From contig NW_025813447.1 in NCBI RefSeq assembly GCF_021976095.1, forward strand, positions 11,450,907-11,514,906: a stretch of 64,000 nt of DNA, in the 5' to 3' direction. Positions 12,201 through 24,940 of the stretch are shown here, in pieces. The notes below the pieces were generated by a model that was not told the origin of the DNA, did not search any database, and saw only the letters and a program-made list of their open reading frames with translations. The position numbers were made by a program, and so were the translations under genes. Positions within the stretch are counted from its first letter, which is position 1; the number at the start of each line of letters is the position of its first letter. This DNA comes from Xenia sp. Carnegie-2017. Lineage: Eukaryota > Cnidaria > Anthozoa > Malacalcyonacea > Xeniidae.

Positions 12201-15200
12201 TCCGGGACATTGACTTTAATGTTTTCATTACAATAAATAAATCACGTGCAAATGGTGTTTTGACAACATACTAGTGTACAACATCTATGGATTTGACGTT
12301 TTAATTGGATCACTCTTCACTCTTTACATATGTTCTGAAAAGTGTTTTGTAGTGTTCTAGTACCGCTTAAATTTTTTCAATCATTCATTTTAGGCAATGT
12401 CTTTGAGTAAGAACACCATCGCGTCCAGTGCTTTTCCCCGAAGTGAAATCGAAAGCAAGAAGCGTCCTGGCACGGTAAGGCTAGTCTTCTTCTTTTCACG
12501 TTCACATTTCCCTCCCAATGCTTTTCTTCTATTTGGTTTTTAGCTAATCAAAGTATAACTATTGTTTGCAACACGTACGCACGTGAAAAAATTAATTTAA
12601 CGTTGTTATTTACGATAGTTAACTCGTAGAAACTAGTTGCATGCAATCCTCCTAGAAACTAGTTGCATGCAATCCTCCTAGAAACTAGTTGCATGCAATC
12701 CTCCTAGAAACTAGTTGCATGCAATCCTCCCATAGACTAGATGCATGCATTACCCTAGAAACTACTGTATAGTTTCATGCATTACCCTTGAAACTACTGT
12801 ATAGTTTCATGCATTACCCTTGAAACTAGTTTCATGCAATACACCCAGAAACTAGTTGCATGCATTACTTTTCGAAAGAAGTTGCATAGCAATAATCGCG
12901 TTTATTTTTTTGATTTCTTTAACAAAAAGTGCAATGGATTTTGAATTTTCTTTATAATTGTTCAAATTTTTACGTATATTTTTCTTTTTTGTCTAGGCTG
13001 CCACGCAATTCAAAACAAGTTTAAACAATCTCATGGGTATTCTCCTGTCCAAACAACCATCTTATGTACGATGTATAAAACCAAACGACTATAAACGTTC
13101 TGGTAAACATAAGTTCATGGCCTTTTAACACATTATACACATGCGTTCCTGCCACAAACGTTCTGGTAAACATAAGTTCATGGCCTTTTAACACATTATA
13201 CACATGCGTTCCTGCCACAAACGTTCTGGTAAACATAAGTTCATGGCCTTTAACACATTATACACATGCGTTCCTGCCATAAACGTTCTGGTAAACACAA
13301 GTTCATGGCCTTTTAACACATTATACACATGCGTTCCTGCCATAAACGTTCTGGTAAACACAAGTTCATGGCCTTTTAACACATTATACACATGCGTTCC
13401 TGCCACAAACGTTCTGGTAAACATAAGTTCATGGCCTTTTAACACATTATACACATGCGTTCCTGCCACAGCTTACTAATTCATTACGCTTGGATTACTT
13501 TTTGACAATAGATCAGTTTAAATTATGTAAATATAGATGTCGATCAATTATATTTCTGTAATACTGAGAGCCAATCATGTTATGTTTTATAAATGTGTGA
13601 ATGTGTTTTTACAGGAAATTTTGACGAGAAATTGATTCATCATCAAGTAAAGTATTTAGGTTTAATGGAAAATTTACGAGTGCGAAGAGCTGGTTTCGCA
13701 TATCGACGTAATCATAAGGTGTTTCTTGAAAGGTACAAGAAAAATAAAGGGAAAAAATGATATCTTTGCATGACTTGTTGTAAACTTTGTACATCACGCA
13801 CGTCTTATCATACATTCATTATAAAATGTTTGATATGTTAGCATTATGCATTTTATAATGTGTGAATTTACAAAGCAAATAAGTAATTTCGTCAATTTTC
13901 TATATCAGGTACAAAGCTTTATGTCCTGAAACGTGGCCAGTCTGGGAAGGTAAGGCGCTTATAAATCATAATAAATTTTTTATCACTTTCCATTAATGTT
14001 TATAATTGTTAGAAACACATTAAAGTCCATCTAGGTTAAGGATTCCAGGCATATTTTGTCATGGAAATGAAAACCATTAGGGTAATGAGGATACAGTGCG
14101 TCATCCTGTTATATCAGGGTGGGGGTGTGTTGGTATTCAAGACCTTGTAATTCGTTATATGAATGAAAGAAAGTCATTGGGAACTGTTATTTTGTTTAAT
14201 CAACATATTCAATTAAAAATGTGGAGTTCATTAGATCCAATACGTAAACATTATTTAGCTACCGTATCTGGGTAGTAATAATTTTTCCCGTCTTTCTTTT
14301 ACATGCAGGAAGTGCAAAAGATGGCGTGCTAAAGCTTTGTCAGCATCTTAAATACAAAAATGAAGAATATAAAATGGGAAAGTATGTCTATTTTTCAGTA
14401 TTGTTGCTAATATTTTTACGATAGCAATATTTACACGAAAAATATTTAATGTATTAAAAACAGTCAGAAACTTCCTATTGAAAAAATTTCCAATGAACTT
14501 TTGTTGACTGAGAATAACCGAAGTTCACCTCTATCTTTCATTCACTGTAGAACAAAAATATTCATCAGAAATCCTCAGACTTTGTTCACTACTGAAGATC
14601 TGTTTCAGCACAAAAAACATTATATAGGTACATATACATATAGGTACATATCTTGTGTAATATGTTGTGGTTACATTTCCTTGTAATAACGTAAAAAATG
14701 TATAGTAATATTTTGACTCTTATTTTTATCTGTTTTAGCAACGGTTATTCAGAAAACCTTTCGTGGATTCAGTGCAAAGAAACGATTTTTTATAATGAAA
14801 AATGCTGTGACACTTATTGCTACGCATTGGCGTCGTGTGGTTGCACAAAGATTGAAGGAGAAACGGAAAAGGGCTGCTGTTGCCATTAGAAAGTAGGTTT
14901 GAAATGATGATGAAGTATAAAAAATCTCTTACTTGATTTCTTTAGTAACTGATCTGTCGATGTACACGCATGTGAAGGTTATTCTTTATAGGCCGTGCAA
15001 CACGTCTACTTCTTCCATACTTCTTATCTTTTACGTCAAACTATGTTTGTGTTTTAATTTAACATGTCATTTGCTTGTACTTTGTCGATCAATAAACCAT
15101 TCAGTAATGAACATATTTCTTAATTTTACACTTTTATCATAGGTTCATAAAAGGTTTCATGATGCGTAATGAACCAGCTTGCGAGGAAAATGCTTGGGTA

Positions 15201-18200
15201 AAACAACTTTTTTTCCACTCGTTTTCTAACTAGTGATTTATCATGGTCAATTAATGACTTTTAATTTACTTTTTTCGTGTAAAGTTTATATGCTGTACAA
15301 GAAAATGGTTCTTGGGTGAACTGTCAAGAAACCTTCCAAAAAATGTTTTGGATAAATCTTGGCTCACTCCACCGCCAGCTGTTAAAGAGGTGTGAAACTT
15401 TGCCTTCAGAATTTCGTTTTGTTGTTGCTCTCTCGTTGTCAACGATTCAGCTTTATGCGTTTTTATCGATTTTATTTTCCAACGATATCTTCACGTATCA
15501 ACAAACTACGCACTTTGCTTAATGTCTAGTTTGTGGTGTTGCAGACACCCACACACAAGAATTGGTTCATGTTATTCTCCTGCATATGACAGAAATTTTC
15601 CTACTTGTTTGTGTGTAAGACTTAACAACAACATGTTTTCAAGGCTTCTGATCTCTTGCGGAGTCTGCACTCACGAATTTTGGTGAGAAAGTATGTCCGA
15701 ACATTGTCAGAAGAAAGAAAAACACAGGTGAGGTAATTGAACTGTAGCTAACGCTGTATATTTACGTCTTTCTCGCGAATTTATACTTATTAAGTCTAGA
15801 AATTTATAGTCGTGGTTTCTATGGCGAAAGCAAAACTATGTTTTAAACAATTACACAAAGTAACATTAACAAGATCAAGTTATACACTTCTTACTCCATT
15901 GTGGTTTATTTTATTCAGCTGACGATGAAATTGGCAGCTAGTGAGACATTCAAAGGGAAAAAGACTTGTTATGAGGAGAGCGTTTCACTGCCTTTCGTGT
16001 TCAACAGATTAGGTATGAGGAATTGATATTATTGTCACCCTTCGTTTGTATGTAGTCAAGGTTACTCTGCTGCTGGTTACTTTGCTGATATAAAATTATG
16101 CTCGAGTGATTTGTGCTTCCCCTGATATAAAGATGTTAAACTGGAGTAAATAAAAATGCACGTTTCAATATCAAATCGTTGTTATTGAGGAAGCTAAATT
16201 GAAGTATATAAGCATTTAAGTTTAAAAGTCGGATCATTCCAGAATACAGCACAGTTAGTAACGATACACCAAAGTGTGAAAGTTACATCACCAGATGATC
16301 TTTGATACACACATGAGGTTCGAGTTTCATGATGTTAATGTTTCTAGATTCGACTCTGGAAGCAGCAAAGAAAAATCTATTTGACAACTCACGTGAAGGT
16401 CGTGAAGAAACTAAGGTACATGACCCTTCTTCTAGGCTCTTTCAACTTTTTCAAAATTTCCTGGGACAGCTATTTTCATTAATGGAGCTTCAATGCTCCA
16501 ATTATCTTCATTGTTCTCATTGTAACCAGCTATGCCCTCGACTATTTTTCACAGTATTGCATAGAAGTTGTTAAGTACGATCGTCATGGTTATAAAGCAA
16601 GATCACGTGTTTTGATAGCAACCAATGAGGTGAGATAAATGGTTATTTATCATTCTTAACGGACTATGAAAATGCAATTATGAACACATATTGTATGTTG
16701 ATAGCTTGTTAGAGTTTCACTAAGTTCAACTGAAAATTTTTTCGAGATAGCAAATTACCTAGGGAAGTTTACCTCTTTGGAACAGTGCATAGATACTGTT
16801 GCTTTTTTCAACGCCTCGTTTGACGATTTATTTTTTATTTGTGTTTTAGGCCATTTATTTAGTTGAGGCGCCTAGCTTTAAAGTTAAAGAAAAAATTAGC
16901 CATTCTATACTGACAGGTAGAAAGCAGTATTTTATTGATGCATCATTGGCGTTATTAAAGGCACAAAAGCTTAACTATAGTTTCTTAAAACAACATTTGA
17001 CATTTTGTCTCCACCTGATGGGAAGAACTCCTTTATAAGCATTTTGCTTTTCAGTTATATCATAAGCTTTTTTGAAAGCTTTGTTGAAACATGAGAAAAG
17101 TTGCTGCTGCTTAATGAATGTACATCTGATGTAAACTTATTTGGTTGATGATAGTAAAACTAAATGCTGAAGAAATAAATAGACTCGGCTATCCTCGTGT
17201 ATTGTTTTTTGTTTATTTGATTTAAGTGTTCATATTCTAGAGTCATAAGTAATTCCTTTTCTAGATCAAACAGATATTTTTTTTATCAAATTAATGCTTT
17301 ATTTCAGCGGACTTGCTAAGAGCATGATAATTGTGATCATCACTTATTTCTTTCCTCCTCGGTTGTCAATTGCTCTGATGTTAGTTTGTATATACAGGTA
17401 TATCTGTCAGTTCTCTGGGTGATAATCTTTTTATACTTCATACAAGTTGTCAAGATAAAGAGGATAAGGTATTTCAGTGTTTGTGATGTATGATTCGCGC
17501 TCTATACCGGCGACATGCGTACGTACATATAACGTATATAATAATTGTATTTTTTGCTATATAATAATTTTAGCAGAAAATACTAGTCAGAGATATCATG
17601 AAACTGTGCAATTTTTTAGCTTAACTCACACATGTGGCTAACGCAGTATATTTTTGTGAGGAAAGATTGTTTCTACCAAATCTGACGTTCTATAACTTAT
17701 AGTAATTTACCTTCTCTCTACCGAGCAATTGAGTGAGTCGTGTTACTAAAGAATCCTTCTTTATTTTTATGTTTAGGGTGACTGGATTCTCACCAGCCCT
17801 AAAATAATTGAAACGGTGACGCAACTGTTAATGATTACAAATATGAAAGATACAATTCATATTGAAGAATCTAGGTAATCTTAATGCATTTAAAACAGAC
17901 GTTTGGATTTGAAATCATATACTTTTTTCTTGCTAGCATTGATGTCAGATATCTGATATTTGTTGTGTTATGAAATCTTTGTAGTATTACTCATTCATTA
18001 CCGAAGGAAAAAAAAGGATACATAACGTTTTCCAAGGGGTAGGTATCCGCATCTAGAGAAATGCAAAGCATGCTGGGACTCAAATTATATGTTGTGATTT
18101 GTAATAACTTCTTCTTACCAAAATTATGGATAATAGTTTAAAGATTGTAGATTTGTCGATTTTGGAACTTTTGAAACTATCAATATTTTTTTCAAAAATC

Positions 18201-18382
18201 CGCCATACTTTTGATTACATTTTCCATGTCACTTTGTGGATATAAACCAAACCACCCCCTGGGCTCTGGATTTTTAAATGTGTTTTTTTTTATTTTCTGG
18301 TTATATTTACTCTTTCTTTAGTAATCAGCTCTTGATTATGAAAGGAAAAACGGGCAATCTGGAAGTGGTAAGTAAATTTTGA
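6236..18382 (+). CDS. MYO1B: Unconventional myosin I, MYO1A/MYO1B-like (35 exons, complete)
   Basis: Exons run from ATG 6236-6361 to a last exon 18322-18382. Their lengths sum to 3078 bases, giving 1025 residues, close to vertebrate MYO1A/B. The motor shows the P-loop GESGSGKT (about residue 104), switch [11 protein letters not shown] (about 155) and switch [10 protein letters not shown] (about 380). Exons at 14551-14892 give FIRNPQTLF and then the lever arm with IQ motifs ([15 protein letters not shown], then two weaker ones). The tail from about residue 800 is the basic TH1 lipid-binding domain ([27 protein letters not shown]). There is no SH3 or proline-rich tail, so it is a short-tailed class I motor linking actin to membranes. 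MYO1A/B is favoured over MYO1D by EECLRPG and [10 protein letters not shown]. Intron 17 has a GC donor at 12163. The protein ends NLEVVSKF, without a spliced last exon. Confidence 0.95.
10537..10656 (+). mobile_element. Short dispersed retroposon-like repeat, copy A (MYO1 intron 11)
   Basis: A 120-bp insertion flanked by the perfect 12-bp direct repeat CTTCATGTTTAT (10525-10536 and 10657-10668). It starts with TAAATGGTTTGAACCCGGGA and has inverted terminal parts (GTTACATGTTTG near the left end, CAAACATGTAAC at the right end). Same family as copies at 33710, 37690 and 59094. This copy lacks the hammerhead-like core. Confidence 0.75.
12625..12870. repeat. Tandem repeat in MYO1 intron 18
   Basis: About nine degenerate copies of a 26-bp unit containing ACTAGTTGCATGCAATC. 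The first four copies are nearly identical and the later ones diverge. The core TGCATGCA is palindromic. Confidence 0.85.
13093..13469 (+). repeat. 63-bp minisatellite that includes the end of MYO1 exon 19 and its 5' splice site
   Basis: Six copies start at 13093, 13156, 13219, 13281, 13344 and 13407; unit 63 bp, one copy 62 bp. The first ten bases of copy 1 (AAACGTTCTG) are the last ten coding bases of exon 19, followed by the donor GTAAAC. All six copies keep this exon end and donor. The first copy is the correct donor, because its phase fits exon 20 at 13615. Confidence 0.9.
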
Positions 18383-18490
18383 TTTACATCTAGAAAGTTG
18401 AAACGTATTGTTGTTGTTTTTTTCATTTATTGAGGGTGCATGATGGTTTGCAGAGAAATTAATGCTGTAAAAATAAATCAACTTTACATC

Positions 18491-18722
18491 AATATGATAT
18501 TCCTTATTTAAACAACTCTCAATAACGTGGCACGAATTTTGGAGCACGTTCTTTCATTGTTTAATCCACGTCTGACACTCTAGATGATACATTTTTGAAG
18601 CAATGCAATATGATATTCCTTATTTAAACAACTCTCAATAACGTGGCACGAATTTTGGAGCACGTTCTTTCATTGTTTAATCCACGTCTGACACTCTAGA
18701 TGATACATTTTTGAAGCAATGC
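18491..18722. repeat. Perfect 116-bp tandem duplication, 3' of MYO1
   Basis: Copy 1 covers 18491-18606 and copy 2 covers 18607-18722. I see no difference between them, so the duplication is very recent or an assembly join. Confidence 0.9.
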
Positions 18723-19193
18723 TTGTACGTTTTTTCTCTTTAGAGTGTACCCTCGTAAATCAAAGGATTACCTTTAGGAGAATGGTTTTTTGATAAAAGA
18801 ACGTATTTGTTATGCATCATTTGCTTACTCAGTATACTTAAATAGTATTCATTGAAAAATGGGTAAAATTTGTACGAATTCAATTTTTTTAGAAGCAAAT
18901 GTTTTTGGAATATTCGAATTTTTGTAATTCTTAGCTGTTGTCAGTATTGCTGATGATCACTGATTGTTTATTAAAAAACAAATAATGTGTTTCGTATGGA
19001 TGTCAGGTTTCTGCAATTTTAATTGATAATGGGATTAATTAACCTGATTTATCACCCACTTACTGTATTAGCATGAGCCAATCAACGATAAGCTTACAAT
19101 ACACGAACAAACCAACCAACCACGACCTTACATAAACATAATCTATGGATGGGCCATAAGATGTCAATACAGTACGGAAACGAAAGGAGGTCG
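18723..19193. other. Intergenic, no gene seen
   Basis: AT-rich spacer between the duplication behind MYO1 and the first P2X gene. No reading frame or repeat can be supported. Confidence 0.5.
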
Positions 19194-19200
19194 TATAAAT
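19194..19200 (+). promoter_or_regulatory. Possible TATA box of P2X gene A
   Basis: TATAAAT lies 75 bp before the P2X-A start codon, a reasonable distance for a short 5' UTR. Sequence match only. A pyrimidine/AG stretch near 19250 could instead be a splice acceptor in the leader. Confidence 0.3.
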
Positions 19201-19274
19201 GGATGATGTATATGTAACATTCGGCTACATTCCATCTATTCTTTACACAGTCTTCCACTCTTTATCGAAAAGTG

Positions 19275-22200
19275 ATGGTAAATTTTGACAAAGCTTGTAG
19301 AGCGTTTGCTGCTGCAGTATTGGAATACGATACAAATAAAATTGTTCACATAAAAAGCAAGAAAGTTGGTTTAGTTAATCGTATCATTCAATTAGCCATC
19401 ATTGCATATGTGATTGGGTAAGTGTCAATTTTTTGTAATTTTTTCCTTCCATATTCGTGCACAATAGCAATATATAAATTATCGAATGTTGGCCTCAACT
19501 TGGTGGCAATGTATTGTAAACAATAGTCTGTCAATAGACATTGTTATTGCTATTAGCTGCATTGCATTCACAATAACAACTGTTTTTTGTGAATTATGAT
19601 TTGATCTTGCACTATTTCCTTGTAAACAGTTTGCAAATTAATTGTTACATTAATTCTGAAAGAACTGCTGAACGTTGTTCTAATTTTACTATTTAAAATA
19701 ACGCATAAGATGTTTACAGTACATTAAATATCACATATGTTATTTATGGTAAAATAAATGTCACATAAGTTATTTATAGTACAATAAATGACACATAAGG
19801 TGTTTATAGTACAATAAACGACACATAAGGTGTTTATAGTACAATAAATGACACATAAGGTGTTTATAGTACAATAAATGACACTAAAGTTTATAGTACA
19901 ATTGTCTTTTAGCTTCATTTTGCAAAACAATATTATTACTCATGAAATTTCCAAGAGACCAAGTCAAAGACATTTACAGTGTTTGCAAACTTGGAAGTTG
20001 ACAGCTGCATTCATTTCTAAGTTCAGAAATAACCCATTTTTGATATATTAGGCGATAAATCATATTGCCCATTGTTTTTTAACATTTCTTTCGAGTTTCA
20101 CAAAGTTTCCTAAAGAAAGCTGTTGAAAATGACCACATGATTGCAAAGACAGCTATATATTGATTTATAAGTACATGGATTTTGTTATCTTCTGTCATTT
20201 TCTTAGGAAGTATCTTGCACTTAATTGCAATTGAAGATGACTGATAGTTTTGTTTTGGTGTTAATATAGCTATGTAATTATATACAAAAAAGGCTACCAA
20301 TTATCTGAAATTGGCCTGAGCTCAGTGACAACCAAGCTAAAGGGAACTGCCTTGACTAATTTGTCCATTCAGTTTCCTATCAATGAAAGTTTGGCTCAAA
20401 ATCTTTTTAATGGACCAAGAATATGGGATTCTGCTGATTATGTTATTCCACCAGAAGTAAGTTTAATTAGCTGTTTGTGCTGAAATGAAATAGGTGATAT
20501 TGGTACAGAAGGCCTCGGGTAGGTGATATTGGTACAAAAGGCCTTGGGTAGGTGATATCAATACAAAAAGCCTTAGTTATGTGGTGTTGGTACAAAAAGG
20601 GTTTTTTTATAGGTGGTATTGGTACAAAAAGGGTTTGAATTGGTGGTATCAGTACTAAAAGGGGTTTAGATGGGTGGTATTTGTGTAAGAAGGGCTTTTA
20701 TGGGTGATAAAAGGACTGTGTAGATCATATACCCAGGAAATTTTTTAATAAATCCAACAATGCTAGTTCTAGTGGTAAATACTTAATTCCCATATTGAAT
20801 AACAATAATGGTAAAGTGGAACTATATATTAGTACTTGAATTGTGACAAAAACTCTCATAATGATAGATTTTAAGGTTATCTTTAGAAAAAATTTTCCCA
20901 GCCTTTCTTCTATTGTTTTGTAGAAGGTATATTAATTAATATACGTACTTTCCACCGTGTATTTTTTCGCTGATGTGCTTCTTGGTGATTCAGGCAATCT
21001 ATTTGGGTACTCTTGGGAACTTTTTATTATGATGATTCATTAATTGTTTTCTGACATTCATATCAAGACTAAGCACACAATTAATACCAATAAACTTTTG
21101 ATAAGGAAAATGACGCCGTTTTTGTGATGACGAACATGATAATCACACCTCGACAAAAGCAAGACAAATGTCCAGAGGATAGTCACTACAGTGATGCGAG
21201 GTGTTACAATGATTCAGACTGTATTGCAATGAAAGAGGTTTACATAGGACATGGTAAGGTTTCGTTTTGCTCATGATTTCGGCCAATATACTACGTTTGT
21301 TGGTCGTTTCTTTTTTTTTGCGCGATATTCCGTTCTTTCTCCATCAAAAATTCGATGTTGTAAAATTTTACGAAGCCAAATATAGATGAATTTGTAAAAA
21401 CTCCGTGCTCTTAAGGATTAATATGGACTATTTCAGGTGTTATGACAGGCAAATGTGTAAACCAGACAGACCTTCTGCAAACCACACAGAAAAACCGAAT
21501 GTTTGTCAGATTTATGCATGGTGTCCTGTGGAATATGATGAACTACCCATGCCTGGAACAAACTTTGGACATCCTTTACTCAAGTTTGTCTTTGCATTTT
21601 CTTTATTTTAATAAATGCTGAAGTTTTGCGCGATAACTAGAACATTAAAGAACTTTAACATTTAATGCTGATCAACCTTTATTTGAGGAAATTTGAACGT
21701 CAGCTTTACCCTCGATGCAGATTTTCTGATTTCAATGATATTTTTTTGTAGAAATGAGAGTCTTCTAAAGGAAGCCATAAACTTCACCATTCTCATAAAG
21801 AACACTGTACAATTTCCTACATTTGGAAAATCAGTGTAAGTTGTGTGTTTTTCCCATGCAAAACAGGATTAGAACGATTATGAAGGATAATTATGTTATT
21901 CGTTGTGTGGAATTTTTGCCAGTTTAAACAATGTTAAGGTCAGATATTAACACCATATTTTGCTTTATACATGAAGACGCCTCTCTCCTACATATTGCGG
22001 CAACTTTTCTGAGCATGTTCAATATGCTCTTATATGGATTCTAAACTAGGTCGATCTTGGCTGCGATTTCTATTTTAGACCAAGAGTTAAAAAGTGAAAA
22101 ATTGCAGGAAAATTCGAATTTTGAAACGATTATTATCTTCATTTTCTTGTATATAAATGGAAATCAACTTCAGATACACTAGTACGACGATAACTTCCAA

Positions 22201-24489
22201 ATGTTTATCTCCTCTTTTAGGCGAAACATCAACGACAAGCAAAACAAAACGTATTTGAAGCGATGCAAGTACAAGTCGTCAGGAATCGATCGATGGTGTC
22301 CCATTTTTCTTTTGCGAACAATTTTCAACGAAATTAGTGACATCGCTTTTGAAGACGCTTCAATCAAGGTAAGTTAAGGAAAGAAAAGACATGAATTAAG
22401 ATGCGTTCATAAAAGGTTATAAATGAAAAAATGTTCATGAAAGGTTGTATATGAGAGGTCGTTTAATTGTTCTTGAAATGTTTTCATTGAAAGATTGTTT
22501 TTGAACTGAAATTCCTTGAAAGCATTTTAAAAACGATTATCACTTTTGTAGATATCTGCGGCTGAGACATACGTCATGAAAATGTTTCAAAATTCTCAAC
22601 GTTTTATTTAGGGTGGAATCGTTGCAATCAAAATAAAATGGGATTGTAATTTGGATCATGATGTCCATGAGTGTCTACCGGAATACTCATTTGGCAGGTG
22701 CAAGAATATTTCTATGTATTCATCATCATTGTATGCTTGGATACGGCGTGCTCCTGTCGAAGAAATTCTGTAACCCTATTGGTCCTGGTTCACATCTTCT
22801 AATACCTTTTTTACACCAATGAAATTATAGAAATTTTTCTGTACCAAAACCGTAACTGACACAAATATCTTAATTTTATTACAAAATGTTGAATTGTGTT
22901 TTCTTTGAACAGGGTTGATAATGCAGATGCGAAAATTGCCAAAGGCTATAACTTCAGGTAATAATAGATTCTTACCTTACTTCATCTTCTTCATAAATCG
23001 TTTTTGTATTAAAAATCATTGTCAACATGTTTTTTAATACAAAACTAGTCTGTATATTTTGCCTTCTACTAACCCTTAAAAATACGTTCCTTGAGTAGAA
23101 CCTCCACAGCACGTAACTAGCACACTACAAAAGTTTACTGAATAAAATGTCCATTTGTTTCAGATTTGCATCATATGATGTGGAAAATAATACACGATAC
23201 AGAACGTTGATAAAAGCATACGGCATTCGATTTGTTATATTAGTCGATGCGAAGGTATGGGACTGGCGATATTTTTTCAATGCTGTATATTAATTATCAG
23301 CAACGGAATTCATTGGCTTGAGAGTTGAAAGAGGGATATTTCTGTTAGATTCGAAAATTTTTTGTGCTTGTATCTTAGTCAGAAGTATGCAATTACAGGA
23401 TTAGAAAGTACTCTATTCTTGAAAGAGACAAAATTGAAGGTTTATGTTTTTCGATAAACTGGAGATTGAGTATTTTTAACCTGAAGAGTGAGCTCTCACA
23501 AAATAGGATTGTTTGTACAAAAAAGTACTTTTGATTTGCTTTCTTTTCTGTCTCAAGATATAGCTACGAAGAAATATTCATATGTGAAAACATGTTTTCT
23601 GTGATCGAATGTCAAAGAAATTTAAAAATGAGTTGCTAATTAACTTTACAGGCTGGAAAGTTCAGTATAATTCCATTATTACGTAATCTGGGCGCCGGAT
23701 TGGCCTTACTTAGTGTGGTAAGTATATGTTACAGAATATTATGAAATTTTTAACATTCAATTAAGGTAAGAGAGGTGTTTCACTTTGACTAAGGTTCATC
23801 ATGGCGTCACTTCATGTGCCGTCTTGACAATCTATCCTGTAGGCAAATTTTTGCATCAGATTTGTTACATGTTAGGGATAGAGAGTGAATAATTTGGCAG
23901 CATGCTGTACTTATGTTGCGATATAAAACTGATAGTAAATACCAGTATACATAGAAAAAATTCCTAATCTCTTTGATAATCCAAAATACGATAAAAGTAT
24001 CGAGATTTGCGATTATTGATTTGATACGCTTAGCACACATTTGTTGGAAGAATTAACGATGACTTAACTCCCTAATGCAACTTTGTTTCGCGATAATCTT
24101 GCATATATTGAAAAAAAATGTGTCCACTCTTTGAATAGTAGTTACTTCAGCTCCCTGAAGAAAATTTAACTAAAAAATTTAGAAAACGATGAGTTTAGGC
24201 GTTTTAATATTTATTCAAGATAGTTATAGTTAAAAAGCTATCGACAACATTACGACAGCCTTTAGGCTTTTGCCATACGACAGGGCTTTGTGGGATTTTT
24301 TAACATAAAGCGAACGGCTCCACGTTTCTATAGACGTTTCCTTTTTTTTGCAAGGCAACTATATTGTGTGACATCTTTGTACTGTACCTGTTAAAAAAGA
24401 AGTATTTTTATCGGACGAAAAAATATCAATACGTGGATGATCCTGACGCCAGCAGTAGCAACGACAAGGCAAGTTTACCTGTACGTTAA
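19275..24489 (+). CDS. P2X purinoceptor A (ATP-gated cation channel), one base short as given
   Basis: Eleven exons: 19275-19417, 20270-20456, 21106-21253, 21437-21583, 21752-21835, 22221-22368, 22612-22697, 22913-22957, 23164-23254, 23652-23717, 24355-24489. They would give about 426 residues. P2X hallmarks are clear: an N-terminal TNK site, TM1 (NRIIQLAIIAYVIG), ATP-site lysines in TTKLKG, INFTILIKN, GYNFR and [11 protein letters not shown], ten ectodomain cysteines, TM2 ([20 protein letters not shown]) and the YRTKK trafficking motif after TM2. Exon 4 starts in frame as GVMTGKC but continues ([15 protein letters not shown]) one base off: the A run at 21459-21461 has three A where gene B has four. 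A consensus error is likelier than a dead gene, since everything else is intact. Trimeric plasma-membrane channel by family knowledge. Confidence 0.92.
19705..19900. repeat. 30-bp tandem repeat in P2X-A intron 1
   Basis: About six copies of a 30-bp unit containing GTTTATAGTACAATAAATGA. The middle copies are almost identical. Confidence 0.85.
20493..20715. repeat. About 32-bp tandem repeat in P2X-A intron 2
   Basis: Seven or eight degenerate copies of a unit containing GGTGATATTGGTACAAAAGG, starting soon after the exon 2 donor. Confidence 0.8.
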
Positions 24490-24529
24490 ACATAAAACTT
24501 CAGTTTCAATATTTATTGATTCCTATGAA

Positions 24530-24940
24530 GCCAAAAGACAGGAGTATATGAGGATTCAAGTTTGAAAACGAGATTTCTCCTGAAGAAGACGCTAGACTGG
24601 GTTCTATAAGGACTCAAATTAAAGAATAAAATCACTTCTGATGAAGATACTATATTGCTTCAGTGGCGGATTTAGAGTATCTCAAAATATATTACTGCAG
24701 CACATTGAGGCGTATATTTACATTTCTAAACACCTTAGAGGCAAATTCATTGGCAAAGTTGTATTTTTAGAAAATTATATTCTTTTTTCGAAATGTAATT
24801 TGACTTTAAAATTGAGAAGCTATAATTTATTTTGAGGTACACTGGATCCGCCACTGACTAGATTATTAAAGGACTCGAGTTTAAAAATGAACTTACTCTT
24901 GAAGAAAATTGATTGGAAACCCGAAACACACCTTACAATA
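24530..24940. repeat. Degenerate tandem repeat of about 66 bp behind P2X-A
   Basis: Loose copies share AAGGACTCAAATT-like and CTCCTGATGAAGA-like pieces. The array is interrupted by the MITE at 24661. Related pieces occur in P2X-B intron 4 near 28780-28900. Confidence 0.45.
24661..24856. mobile_element. MITE with hAT-like inverted ends
   Basis: A 196-bp element with imperfect terminal inverted repeats of about 33 bp beginning CAGTGGCGGAT at both ends. CAGTGGCGGA termini are typical of non-autonomous hAT elements. No reading frame for a transposase. An exact 8-bp target duplication is not visible; ACTATATT (left, offset by four bases) and ACTAGATT (right) may be its remains. Confidence 0.65.

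Noticed and set aside
13021-13479. Reading frames on both strands of the MYO1 minisatellite
   Set aside because: Open only because the unit length is a multiple of three; in the MYO1 frame the unit contains a stop.
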